From NCBI RefSeq assembly GCF_022747945.1, contig NZ_JALDST010000001.1, positions 5,208,001 through 5,272,000 on the forward strand: 64,000 nucleotides of DNA. Direction: 5' to 3'. The position numbers were made by a program, and so were the translations under genes. The stretch's first letter is position 1. Every line of letters begins with the position of its first letter. A model generated the notes under the pieces. The model was given only the letters and a program-made list of their open reading frames with translations. It was not told the DNA's origin and did no database searches. This document shows, piece after piece, positions 15,493 to 24,248 of the stretch. Source of the stretch: Micromonospora sp. R77 (GTDB lineage Bacteria > Actinomycetota > Actinomycetes > Mycobacteriales > Micromonosporaceae).

Positions 15493-18400
15493 TCATCCCA
15501 ATCGGGCCTCGATGGCCTCGATGATGCGCGGACGCAGTTCCGCGGCGCGGATGACGGCGTCCACCGACCCCACCTCGACCGCGCGCCGGATGTCGTGCAC
15601 GCGGTCGAACTCCGCGGCCACCTCGCCGAGTTTCTCCGCGCGTACCGAGGAGCGCAGCTCGTCCAGCTCCGCGGTCAGCGCGGCCCGGTCGGCGCCGGAC
15701 GCGGCCGAGACGCGGGCCGCCAGGTCCCGCACCCGGGGGTCGGCCGCGGTACGGGCGTCCACCTCACCGGAGAACACCACCGCCGCGGCGGGCGCGCCGC
15801 CGAGCACCGAGGCGTACGAGCCCTCCAGGGCCAGCACCGTCATGCCGGGGTTCAGCGCCTTGGAGAAGACCACGAACGCGCCGCCGTGGTAGCGCGAGAT
15901 CACGCAGAACACGATCGGCCCGCGGAAGTTCACGATGGCCCGGCCGATCTCCGCGCCGTACTCCAGTTGCAGCTTGCGCATCGACTCCGGTGAGCCGTCG
16001 AAGCCGGAGAGGTTGGCCAGCACGACCAGCGGCCGGTTGCCGCTGGCCGCGTTGATCGCCCGCGCGGCCTTCTTCGACGAGCGGGGGAAGAGCGTGCCGG
16101 CGGTGTAGGTGTCCGGCCCGTCGGTGGGCGGGAAGCCCCGCCGGGGCACCGACCGGGACTCGATGCCGAGCAGGCAGACCGGGATGCCGCCGAGGTGCAC
16201 GTCCTGCACCACCGCGGTCTCCGCGTCCGCCATGCCCGCCCAGCGTTCCAGCACCGGGTGGTCCTGGTCGGCGAGCGCCCGCATCACGGTACGGATGTCG
16301 AACGGCTTCTTCCGGTCCGGGTTGGCCGTCGCGGAGAAGATCTCCCCGACGGTGCTGAAGTCGCTGCCCGCGACCGTGTGCGGGAAGGTGGAGACGTCCC
16401 GGTCGACCGGGTCGGTGGTGGTGGCCCGGCGCGGCGCGTCCTCGCCCGGCGCGACGTACGTGTGGTCGTAGTGCGCCATCAGCACGTCCCGGGCGGCCGG
16501 CAGGTCCGGCGCCCAGTACTGCGCCTGCCCGTTCGGACCCATCACCCGGTCGTAGCCGCCGATGCCGAAGTTGTCCTCGGCGGACACCCCACCGGAGAAG
16601 TCCAGCGACTGCTTGCCGGTGAGCACCATCGCCGAGTCCGGCGTCATCACCAGCACGCCCTTGGTGTGCATGAGCATCGTCGCCTCGGCGTTCCAGTACG
16701 GCTGCGCGCCGACGTTGATGCCCGCCACCACGATGTTGATCTCGCCGCCGTCCTGGGTGAACTCCACGATCCGCTTGAGCGCCGCGGCCACCCAGTCCAT
16801 GTTCTCGGTGCCCGAGGTCATGGAGATCCGGGCGCCGGCGGAGAGCGCGTACCACTCCAGCGGCACCCGCAACCGCTCGGCCAGGTCCAGCGCGGCGATC
16901 ACCCGCCGGCACTCCGGCTCCGACAGCGCGCCCAGCGACTTGGTGGGGTCACCGAGCAGCACGACCCGGGTGACGCCCTCCGGGTGTCGCGGGGTGGGCG
17001 TGGTGACCACCCCGGCGACGATGGCCGCGCTGTTGCGCCCCTTGGGCCGGTCCACCGGCACCAGCGCGTGGTCGTCGTCGAGGTCGTGCTCGACGAACTC
17101 GCCGAGCAGGCCGGTCAGCTCGTACGGGTAGACCGTGTTGCGGCTGCTGGCGCGGAGCACCTTCAGCCGGTAGTCGTCGAGCGGCTCGACCGGCTCGACC
17201 GGCGGCTCACCGACGGTCAGCGTCGCGCCGCCGGTGGCGTCGAAGGTGATCCGGACGGCCATCTTGGTCAGCTCACCGGTCCGGTGGTCGCGCTGCCGCG
17301 CGATGAACAGGATCTCCTCCAGCCCGGCGCCCGCGGTGGTCGGGCGGACCCGCTCGGCGATCATCTCCATCTCCCGCCGGGTGAGGTCGCTCGGCGGCCA
17401 GACGTAGATGACGATCCGGTTGGTGTGGAAGCGGACCTTCGACGACCGCTGGGACCGGGCGCTGCGGATCGAGTCGAGGCAGGCCGCGACGGCGTCCTCG
17501 ATCGTCGGCAGCGCGACCAGCCGCCCGTCCCGCTCCCGCAGCGGGGTCAGGTCGCGCACCTGCGCGAACGCGACGAGACGCTGGTCCGACGGGTTCTCGC
17601 GGGCCACGCACTGGAAGAGATAGACCTCCTCGTCCAGCGACGGCAGCCGGGTGAGGTCGAACTTGTGCAGCCGCTCCAACTGCATCCGCCGCGCGATGTA
17701 CGGGTGCAGGCCCCGGATCAGCCGTTCCTCGGCCATCCCGGTCTCCGACGGGCGGAAGGTGAAGTGGTGGTGCATCACCGCGGCGGCCCGGCCGGCGACG
17801 GTGGTGGTGAGCCGGCGGACCTGCGGCGGCAGCGGGTGCGCGGCGATCACCTGGAGCAGCGCGGCGGCCATCGCCTCGTGGTCCTGCGGCTGGTTCTCCC
17901 AGGACAGGTAGACGTCGGCGTCGAGGGCGTCCTCGTCCCGGGCGAGCGCGGCGAGGCCGTCCAGCGCGCCACCCAGCGCGTCGAAGGTCACCGCCGTCGA
18001 GACCACGGACGAGTCGGCGCGTTCGGCGACCACGAAGGTACAGCCGGCGACCTCGCGGGTGCGGACGGCGGTCAGGGCCTTGTTGCCGTAGTAGCGCCGG
18101 GTCAGCACCTCCAGCATGACCGCGTTGTCCAGGTGGTGGCGGACGAGTCGCTGGCCGAGGACCCGCACCAGTGGTTCGGTGCTGCGGACCATCTCGGCGA
18201 CCCGCTCGGCGCGGTCCGGCGCGTCCGGCTGCTCGTCGAGGTGCCGCAGGTGCGCGCGGGTGCGGGCGTAGACGCGGGCGCGGTTGCGCCGCAGCAGCGG
18301 CTGGGCGAACCAGGCGAACACCACGCCGCGGGCCAGGTCGGCGATCACCGGGAAGCGGACCTGCGTCGCGGCGATCAGCCGCTCCATCGTCAGGCCGGCC

Positions 18401-20952
18401 GGCTCGCGCAGGGCCCCGTCCGGGGCCGGCTCCCGCAGCCAGGCGCGCAGCAGGGCCGCGACGACCGCGGCGTCGGCGGACGCGCGCTGCTGGGCGAGGA
18501 AGATCCGGAACACGGCGGCTTCGAGGTCGGGGCACCGGTCCAGCTCGGTCACGCCGTAGTGCCCGAGCGCCTTGGCGAGCCTGGCCTGGAACGAGGCCGG
18601 CAGCCCGGCCCGCTCCACGTCGAGGCTCTGCAGGTAGGTGTGGAAGTACTCGCGGGCACTGTGCAGCGGGCCGTCGCCGCCCTCCTCGCCGGTCGGCCGG
18701 TTGCGGCTCAACTCGGCGAGGTCGGCGAAGACGGTGACCAGGTCGATCTCCTCGGCCAGCGGCCGGTGTCCGTCCTCGATGGCCGCCTGCCGCGCGACGA
18801 GGTAGTCGTCGAGCACCCGCCGGTCGTCGTGCGGGTCGACGTCGAAGCCGAGCAGCAGACCGCGCAGGTCCTCCTGGCCACGTCGGCTGCGGGTCGCCGC
18901 CGGCACGTCCACGGGTACGGCGGGCAGGTCCAGCTCGACCGACGGGGCCGGGTCGGCCGCGCTCTCGGCGGTCCCGTCGCCGATCGGCTCCAGCCGCAGC
19001 AGCGGCGCGCCGGCCTCCACCTGGCTGCCGACGGAGACGCCGCACTCCTTGAGCCGGGCCGGGAACGGTGCCCGCAGCACCGTCTCCATCTTCATGGCCT
19101 CCAGCACCAGCACCGGTGCGCCGGCCTCGACCTCGGCGCCGACCTCCACCGGGGTGGCGACGACCAGGGCCGGCATGGGGGAGCGGAGCACGCCGCCCTC
19201 GTCGCGGCTGATCCGGTGCGTCACGCCGTCCACCTCGACCAGGTGGACCGGGCCGTGCGTGCCGGTGGACAGGCGGTGCCGGGCGCCGTTGACGACGATC
19301 TGCCCGGTGTGCCGGTCGAACCGGTCCAGCTCCACGTCGGCGGTACGCACCTCGCCGCCCACCTCGACGCCGACCCGGAACCGGTGCGCGCCGACCCGCG
19401 CCACGCGCAGCCGGTAGCCGACGCCGCGCAGCTTGAGGTCCAGCGGCCGGCCGCTGGCGTGCTGCACCTGGGGGCGCCCGCCGGCCGCCGTCGACAGCAG
19501 CCGCTGCCGCTCGGCCCGCTCCTCCTCCTCGTACGCCTCGATGGCGGCGGCGGCGAGCGCGATCGCCGAGTGCCGGTGCGAGACGAGCCGGCCCTCGCCC
19601 CGGACCCGGTCGATCCAGCCGGTGTCCGCGCTGGCGTCGATCACCTCGGGCTGGTCGAGCAGGTCGAGCACGAAGCTCTTGTTGGTCGCGCCGCCCTCGA
19701 TGATCACGGTGGTGTTGGCCATGGCGCGGCGCAGCCGGCCGAGTGCCTCGTCCCGGTCCCGCCCGTACGCGATGATCTTGGCGATCATCGAGTCGAAGTC
19801 GGCGGGGATGGTGTCCCCCTCGCTGACGCCGGTGTCCACCCGGATGCCCGGCCCGGCGGGCAGGTCCAGCCGGGCGATCCGCCCCGGCGAGGGCGCGAAG
19901 TCCCGGTCGGGGTCCTCGGCGTTCAGCCGGGCCTCGACGGCGTGCCCGCGCTCGACCGGCGGCTCGCCCTCCAGCCGCCCGCCCGAGGCCACGTGAAGCT
20001 GCGCCTTGACCAGGTCGAACCCGGTGGTCGACTCGGTGATCGGGTGCTCGACCTGCAGCCGGGTGTTCACCTCGAGGAACGCGAAGAGCCGGTCGCCGGG
20101 GTGGTAGAGGAACTCGACGGTGGCCGCGCCCCGGTAGCCGACCGCGACGGCGAGCCGCTCCGCGGACGCCTTGAGTTCCGCCGTCTGCGCCGGGCCGAGC
20201 ACCGGCGACGCCGACTCCTCGATCACCTTCTGGTTGCGCCGCTGCACCGAGCAGTCGCGCACGCCGAGCGCCCACGCGGTGCCCTGGCCGTCGGCGATCA
20301 CCTGGACCTCGACGTGTCGGGCGCCGGTGACCAGGCGCTCCAGGAAGACCACGCCGCTGCCGAACGCCCGCGCCGCCTCCTGGCTGGTCCGCTCGTACGC
20401 GTCGGCGAGCTCGGCGGCGTCGCGGACCACCCGGATGCCGCGCCCACCGCCGCCGGCGGTCGCCTTCAGCATCAGCGGGTAGCCGATCCCGTCCGCCGCC
20501 GCCAGGGCCGCGTCCAGGGTCTCCACCGCGCCGCGGCTCCACGGCGCCACCGGGACGCCGACCTCCTCGGCGAGGAGCTTCGCGCCGATCTTGTCACCGA
20601 GCTGGCGCATGGCGTCCGCGCTCGGCCCGACGAAGGTGACGCCGATCTTCTCGCACAGCTCCGCGAACGCGGGGTCCTCGGCGACGAAGCCCCAGCCGAC
20701 CCACGCGGCGTCGGCCCCGGTCGCCACCAGGGCCTGCTCCAGCCTCGTCAGGTCGAGGTACGGCCGGGCCGACGCCGGACCGAGCTCGTACGCCATGTCG
20801 GCCTCGCGCACGAAGGTGGCGGTACGGTCGACGTCGGTGTAGAGGGCGACGGTCTCGATGCGGGCCCCGGTCTCCGCGGCCAGCTCCCGGACCGCGTGGA
20901 TGAGCCGCATCGCGGCCTCTCCACGGTTGACGATGGCGACACGGCTGAACAC
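15493..20952 (-). CDS. Single-chain acyl-CoA carboxylase (biotin carboxylase, BCCP and carboxyltransferase fused)
   Basis: This is a very long protein of 1,819 residues. It has a GTG start with GGAGG nine bases upstream. Residues 1-450 are the biotin carboxylase (VNRGEAAMRL, ATP-grasp loop ATAGGGGRGIRVV, EVQVIADGQG, EVNTRLQVEHPITE). A biotinyl domain carries Lys about 621 in VLEAMKMET. Residues about 690-1230 resemble the central spacer of multidomain acetyl-CoA carboxylases. The C-terminal 550 residues are a carboxyltransferase with GARISMTSG and VLTGKQSLDFSGG motifs. The order BC-BCCP-central-CT is that of eukaryotic ACC rather than the split AccA3/AccD usual in actinobacteria. It would carboxylate an acyl-CoA in the cytosol. 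The substrate (acetyl-, propionyl- or longer) cannot be told from sequence. Confidence 0.88.
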   Translation of the reverse strand: MFSRVAIVNRGEAAMRLIHAVRELAAETGARIETVALYTDVDRTATFVREADMAYELGPASARPYLDLTRLEQALVATGADAAWVGWGFVAEDPAFAELCEKIGVTFVGPSADAMRQLGDKIGAKLLAEEVGVPVAPWSRGAVETLDAALAAADGIGYPLMLKATAGGGGRGIRVVRDAAELADAYERTSQEAARAFGSGVVFLERLVTGARHVEVQVIADGQGTAWALGVRDCSVQRRNQKVIEESASPVLGPAQTAELKASAERLAVAVGYRGAATVEFLYHPGDRLFAFLEVNTRLQVEHPITESTTGFDLVKAQLHVASGGRLEGEPPVERGHAVEARLNAEDPDRDFAPSPGRIARLDLPAGPGIRVDTGVSEGDTIPADFDSMIAKIIAYGRDRDEALGRLRRAMANTTVIIEGGATNKSFVLDLLDQPEVIDASADTGWIDRVRGEGRLVSHRHSAIALAAAAIEAYEEEERAERQRLLSTAAGGRPQVQHASGRPLDLKLRGVGYRLRVARVGAHRFRVGVEVGGEVRTADVELDRFDRHTGQIVVNGARHRLSTGTHGPVHLVEVDGVTHRISRDEGGVLRSPMPALVVATPVEVGAEVEAGAPVLVLEAMKMETVLRAPFPARLKECGVSVGSQVEAGAPLLRLEPIGDGTAESAADPAPSVELDLPAVPVDVPAATRSRRGQEDLRGLLLGFDVDPHDDRRVLDDYLVARQAAIEDGHRPLAEEIDLVTVFADLAELSRNRPTGEEGGDGPLHSAREYFHTYLQSLDVERAGLPASFQARLAKALGHYGVTELDRCPDLEAAVFRIFLAQQRASADAAVVAALLRAWLREPAPDGALREPAGLTMERLIAATQVRFPVIADLARGVVFAWFAQPLLRRNRARVYARTRAHLRHLDEQPDAPDRAERVAEMVRSTEPLVRVLGQRLVRHHLDNAVMLEVLTRRYYGNKALTAVRTREVAGCTFVVAERADSSVVSTAVTFDALGGALDGLAALARDEDALDADVYLSWENQPQDHEAMAAALLQVIAAHPLPPQVRRLTTTVAGRAAAVMHHHFTFRPSETGMAEERLIRGLHPYIARRMQLERLHKFDLTRLPSLDEEVYLFQCVARENPSDQRLVAFAQVRDLTPLRERDGRLVALPTIEDAVAACLDSIRSARSQRSSKVRFHTNRIVIYVWPPSDLTRREMEMIAERVRPTTAGAGLEEILFIARQRDHRTGELTKMAVRITFDATGGATLTVGEPPVEPVEPLDDYRLKVLRASSRNTVYPYELTGLLGEFVEHDLDDDHALVPVDRPKGRNSAAIVAGVVTTPTPRHPEGVTRVVLLGDPTKSLGALSEPECRRVIAALDLAERLRVPLEWYALSAGARISMTSGTENMDWVAAALKRIVEFTQDGGEINIVVAGINVGAQPYWNAEATMLMHTKGVLVMTPDSAMVLTGKQSLDFSGGVSAEDNFGIGGYDRVMGPNGQAQYWAPDLPAARDVLMAHYDHTYVAPGEDAPRRATTTDPVDRDVSTFPHTVAGSDFSTVGEIFSATANPDRKKPFDIRTVMRALADQDHPVLERWAGMADAETAVVQDVHLGGIPVCLLGIESRSVPRRGFPPTDGPDTYTAGTLFPRSSKKAARAINAASGNRPLVVLANLSGFDGSPESMRKLQLEYGAEIGRAIVNFRGPIVFCVISRYHGGAFVVFSKALNPGMTVLALEGSYASVLGGAPAAAVVFSGEVDARTAADPRVRDLAARVSAASGADRAALTAELDELRSSVRAEKLGEVAAEFDRVHDIRRAVEVGSVDAVIRAAELRPRIIEAIEARLG

Positions 20953-21146
20953 CCGATCGACCCCTCCGGTAGACCTACGATCTGCATGCCGGACGACGGT
21001 GCCCAGCAGAGATCACTTTTCCGCCTCCGGGCGGGTGGCGCCATGTCGTTATCGCCGAACCGACACGCCACCGTTTGTAGGAACCCGACAAAACTTTTTG
21101 GCCGCCCGCGCGTGCGCGCGGGTGCGGCCGCGGGCCGCGACGCCGG

Positions 21147-21185
21147 CGGGCCGGGCCGGTACGGATGTCGTACCGGCCCGGCCCG
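21147..21185 (-). terminator. Hairpin terminator of the pectate lyase gene
   Basis: Bases 21147-21163 pair perfectly with 21169-21185 (17 bp, 5-base loop), 19 bp beyond the pectate lyase stop codon. The rest of the 20953-21203 gap contains the upstream region of the carboxylase and no gene. Confidence 0.8.
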
Positions 21186-21203
21186 TGGGTGCGGGAGTGG
21201 GGG

Positions 21204-22835
21204 CTAGAGCGTCACCACCCGGCCGCCGATGGTCACCACGAGGCGGCCGTCGGCGGCGAAGGACCAGCCGAGGGCACCGGCGTAGGTGGCGCACCGGGAG
21301 CCGTTCGTGCCGGTCCAGAACTGGTTGGAGCCGTCCACGTTGCCGACGGTCTTGTCGTTCGTGCCGCTGCTGGTGCTGCGGCAGGAGGTGTTGTTGCGGA
21401 ACACCGAGGTGCCCGCGTCGAACGAGAAGTTGCGCTGGGTGTTGTCGATGCCGAGGTTGTTCGAGATGGTCATCGAGCCCGGGTTGCTGTTGTAGGTGAA
21501 CCCGTGCTTGCCGTTGCGGTACGCGATGCTGCGGCGGACCACGTGGTTGACCGGGATGCTCTCCCCGCCGAGCTTGTAGCCGTTGCGGTCACCGTTGCTG
21601 TTGACCGTGCCGTTGCTCAGCGTGCCGTTGTTGTAGGAGAGCGAGTCCTCGATGGTGACCGGCCCGATCGGCCCGGTGTCGGTCTTGGTGTAGAGGTCCC
21701 AGCCGTCGTCGATGTTGTGGTGCGAGACGGCGTAACGGAAGACGTTGCCGGTGCCGACGGTGAGTTTCGCGGCGAAGCCGTCGGCGTCCTCCCCGTCGGA
21801 GTCGGCGTTGTCGTGCGACTCGGCGCTGAGGATGAGGTTGTTGGCCGGCCACTGGTCGCGGGGGGTGTCGGAGGCGATCCGGGAGATCTGCAGGCCGCTG
21901 TCGCGGTTGAAGCGGGTGATCGTCCGTTCGATGACGTTGTTGCTGCCGCCGACGAAGATGCCGTTGTCGCCGGCGCGCTCGACCACGATGCCGTAGACCC
22001 GCCAGTACGAGCCGTTCACCGCGAGGCCCCGGTTGGCCGGGTCCTCGGTCATCGCGGAGAAGTTCAGCATCGGGATCTCACCCGGGTACGCCGACAGCGT
22101 CTTGCGGGCGCCGGAGGTGCCGTTGTTGCCCGCCGCGATGGTCACCGTCTGCGCCAGGTTGTAGGTCCCCCCGCGCAGATAGACGGTGCCACCGGCGGCG
22201 ACCCGGGTGATCGCCGCGGCGAGCGTGGTCGGGTTCGACTGGGTGCCCGACGCGCTCGCGCTGCCGGTCGGCGACGCGTAGATCGCCCCGGCCTGCGGCG
22301 GGGTGGTCGTCGGGGGCGGGCTCGTGGGCGGCGGGGTGGTCGGCGGCGTGCCGGTGGGGGGCGGCGTGGTCGGCGGTGCGCTGGTCGGGGGAGTGCCGGT
22401 GGTCGGGGTGACGCCGCCGGTGCAGGTGACGCCGTTGACCGCGAAGGTCGTCGGCGCCGGGTTGCTGCTGTTGTTCCAGCTGCCGTTGAAGCCGAAGGAG
22501 GTGGTGGCGTTGGTGGCGAGGCTGCCGTTGTAGTCGACGTTCGACGCCCGTACCGTGCTGCCGCTCTGGGCGAAGGTGGCGCTCCAGCCCTGGCCGACGG
22601 TCTGCCCGGCGCCGAACGACCAGCTGACGGTCCAGCCGCTGAGCGGGTCGCCCAGGTTGGTCAGGTTGACGTTGGCGGTGAAGCCACCGGGCCACTGCGA
22701 GGTCACCGAGTAGTCCACTCGGCAGCCGGCCGCCGCCTGGGCGGCGTTCGCGGTGGCCACGACGCCGGCCCCGGCGAGTGCCGTCGCGGCGGCGGCGGAG
22801 ATCCACAACGCGCTGCGGCGCTGTCGGTTGAGCAT
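21204..22835 (-). CDS. Secreted CBM2 plus right-handed beta-helix pectate lyase (PL9-like)
   Basis: The protein has 543 residues. Two ATGs lie 6 bp apart; 22835 is chosen because AGGAG then stands 7 bases away, whereas it is too close to 22841. A signal peptide (to about residue 35) precedes an N-terminal CBM2 (CRVDYSVTSQWPGGF, paired Cys), a Thr/Pro linker, and a parallel beta-helix. The helix holds DGWDLYTKTDTG and NSNGDRNGYKLGG, motifs shared with family 9 polysaccharide lyases, where the Lys of GYKLGG acts as Bronsted base. The predicted function is calcium-dependent endo-cleavage of polygalacturonate in pectin. An N-terminal rather than C-terminal CBM2 is unlike the other CBM2 enzymes in the window. 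Confidence 0.88.
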   Translation of the reverse strand: MLNRQRRSALWISAAAATALAGAGVVATANAAQAAAGCRVDYSVTSQWPGGFTANVNLTNLGDPLSGWTVSWSFGAGQTVGQGWSATFAQSGSTVRASNVDYNGSLATNATTSFGFNGSWNNSSNPAPTTFAVNGVTCTGGVTPTTGTPPTSAPPTTPPPTGTPPTTPPPTSPPPTTTPPQAGAIYASPTGSASASGTQSNPTTLAAAITRVAAGGTVYLRGGTYNLAQTVTIAAGNNGTSGARKTLSAYPGEIPMLNFSAMTEDPANRGLAVNGSYWRVYGIVVERAGDNGIFVGGSNNVIERTITRFNRDSGLQISRIASDTPRDQWPANNLILSAESHDNADSDGEDADGFAAKLTVGTGNVFRYAVSHHNIDDGWDLYTKTDTGPIGPVTIEDSLSYNNGTLSNGTVNSNGDRNGYKLGGESIPVNHVVRRSIAYRNGKHGFTYNSNPGSMTISNNLGIDNTQRNFSFDAGTSVFRNNTSCRSTSSGTNDKTVGNVDGSNQFWTGTNGSRCATYAGALGWSFAADGRLVVTIGGRVVTL

Positions 22836-23038
22836 GATCATTCTCCTCTGGGTGGGTGCGTCGCAGCCCGCGCGGGGGTCGACACCGGTGCCCGGTCGGT
22901 GTCGGCGCGGGCTCTGCTGCCCGGACGCCCATCCTGGACGGACCGCTCACGCCGGCCGGCTCGGTTGCTCCGGAGCGACGTCGTGGTCCAGGGGCGATCG
23001 GGACCGCCCCGGGATGTGGCCAGTGGTGATCATGGTGA

Positions 23039-23052
23039 GGTAAGCGCTTTCC
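23039..23052. promoter_or_regulatory. LacI-type operator candidate upstream of the pectate lyase
   Basis: GGTAAGCGCTTTCC is a 14-bp near-perfect palindrome around GCGC (one mismatched pair), about 200 bp upstream of the pectate lyase start. AAGCGCTTT sites are typical LacI-family operators and differ from the xylanase/GH27 sites, suggesting a separate regulator for pectin genes. Confidence 0.5.
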
Positions 23053-23102
23053 AGGTTACTGACACATGTCGATGCGGTCAATCGTGCCCGGCCGGACCGG
23101 GG

Positions 23103-23196
23103 CCGGTCGCCGCCGACAGAAGGCGTCGCGGGGCCGGTTGCCGCCGACAGAAGGCGTCGCGGAGCCGGTTGCCGCCGTCAGAACAGCGTCGCGGGG
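23103..23196. repeat. Three tandem 31-32-bp repeats overlapping the 3' end of the DUF72 gene
   Basis: Units at 23103-23133, 23134-23164 and 23165-23196 begin CCGGTYGCCGCCG and are nearly identical. The third unit contains the stop codon and last codons of the DUF72 gene (stop 23178-23180). In the outer two units the stop is lost and CAGAAGG replaces CAGAACA. The array therefore looks like serial duplication of a gene's 3' end into the intergenic region. Confidence 0.85.
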
Positions 23197-24029
23197 CCGA
23201 CCGGGGCCGGCTCGGGCAGCGGCGCCAGCTCGGGCAGTCGGGCCCGGACCGCGTCGTGGAACCGGCGGGCGAGCTCCGGCGCGTCCGCGTTGTCCGGGGT
23301 GTGCACGAAGAAGGTGGGCGAGCGGCCCTGCCGCAGCCAGTCGGTGACCTGGTCGAGCCACGGCTGCCAGCCCGCCACCGTCCGCGCCGGATCGTCCCGA
23401 CCGAGGTAACGGACGATCGGCCGGTCGGTCAGCGCGCGGGTGCGCAGCGGGGTGCGGGGCTTCCGCTCCCACGCCTCCCGCTCGGCGTCACTGGTCGGCG
23501 GCGTACGGAAGAACGCGGTGGTGTCGAACGGGACCCACTCCGCGCCGACCGCGCCGAGCGCCTGCTCCAGCGTCCGGGCCGCCCCGCCGTCGGCGAAGAA
23601 CGCGGGGTGGCGGACCTCCACGGCGTACCGGTGGGCGGTGGGTAGCCCGCGCAGGAAGCGGGTGAGCGCGGGCACGTCGGTGGGGCCGAACGAGCCGGGC
23701 ACCTGGACCCACAGCGCGTGGATCCGCGGGCCGAGGGGCTCGATCGCGGACAGGAAGGCGCGCAGTTCGTCCTCGGCGCCGGTGAGCCGGCGTTCGTGCG
23801 TCACCACCTTCGGCAGCTTGAGCACGAACCGGAAGTCGGGGTCCGTCTGCCGGGCCCAGGACGCCACCGTCTCCCGGGCGGGGGTCGCATAGAAGGTGGT
23901 GTTCCCCTCGACGGCCGTGCACCAGCCGGCGTAGGCGCGCAGCCGCTCGTGGGGCGGCAGCGGGTGCGGCAGGAAGCGCCCCGACCAGGACCGGTGCGTC
24001 CACATCGCGCACCCCACGTGCAGCCGCAC
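23178..24029 (-). CDS. DUF72 family protein (TIM-barrel, YecE-like)
   Basis: The 283-residue protein starts at a GTG (24029) preceded by GGGAGG, giving the usual family opening VRLHVGCAMWTHRSW with the YSVEGNTTFYATP-type motif soon after. The conserved RFVLKLPKVVTHERRL and a late FFVHTPDNADAPELARRF match DUF72 (YecE/YunF), a widespread TIM-barrel family of unproven biochemical function. The family is about 240-290 residues, so it is full length. It is a stand-alone gene: the pectate lyase lies upstream of it in divergent relation to the repeats, and the exporter gene is divergent on the other side. Function remains unknown. Confidence 0.88.
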   Translation of the reverse strand: MRLHVGCAMWTHRSWSGRFLPHPLPPHERLRAYAGWCTAVEGNTTFYATPARETVASWARQTDPDFRFVLKLPKVVTHERRLTGAEDELRAFLSAIEPLGPRIHALWVQVPGSFGPTDVPALTRFLRGLPTAHRYAVEVRHPAFFADGGAARTLEQALGAVGAEWVPFDTTAFFRTPPTSDAEREAWERKPRTPLRTRALTDRPIVRYLGRDDPARTVAGWQPWLDQVTDWLRQGRSPTFFVHTPDNADAPELARRFHDAVRARLPELAPLPEPAPVGPATLF

Positions 24030-24090
24030 CGGACCTCCCGCCGCTCGACGCCCCGCCGTACGGTAGCCGGCCGGCCATTCCCTCGTTCCC

Positions 24091-24134
24091 GCCGGCCGCT
24101 CCCGCCGGCCGCTCCCGCCGGCCGCTCCCGCCGG
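24091..24134. repeat. 13-bp tandem repeat, about 3.4 copies
   Basis: GCCGGCCGCTCCC is repeated at 24091, 24104 and 24117, followed by a partial copy. It lies in the divergent gap between the DUF72 gene and the exporter gene and may affect spacing of the promoters there. Confidence 0.8.
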
Positions 24135-24248
24135 CTGTGAGCCGCCCCACGATCGGCGTGGGGGGGAATGCGGCGACCACCCGGGGGATTTGCTGCCAGG
24201 TGTGACCGTTGCAGTGTCTCCCGCCCCCGTCCGGCCGGACGAAGCCCG

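Noticed and set aside
16195..21207. A 1,670-codon open frame on the plus strand opposite the carboxylase
   Set aside because: It is antisense to a clearly conserved protein; its composition (Arg/Gly/Val/His-rich) is the usual mirror of high-GC coding DNA.
23103..24134. Tandem repeats considered as a CRISPR array
   Set aside because: Units of 31 and 13 bp are directly adjacent with no unique spacers, and no cas genes are present.
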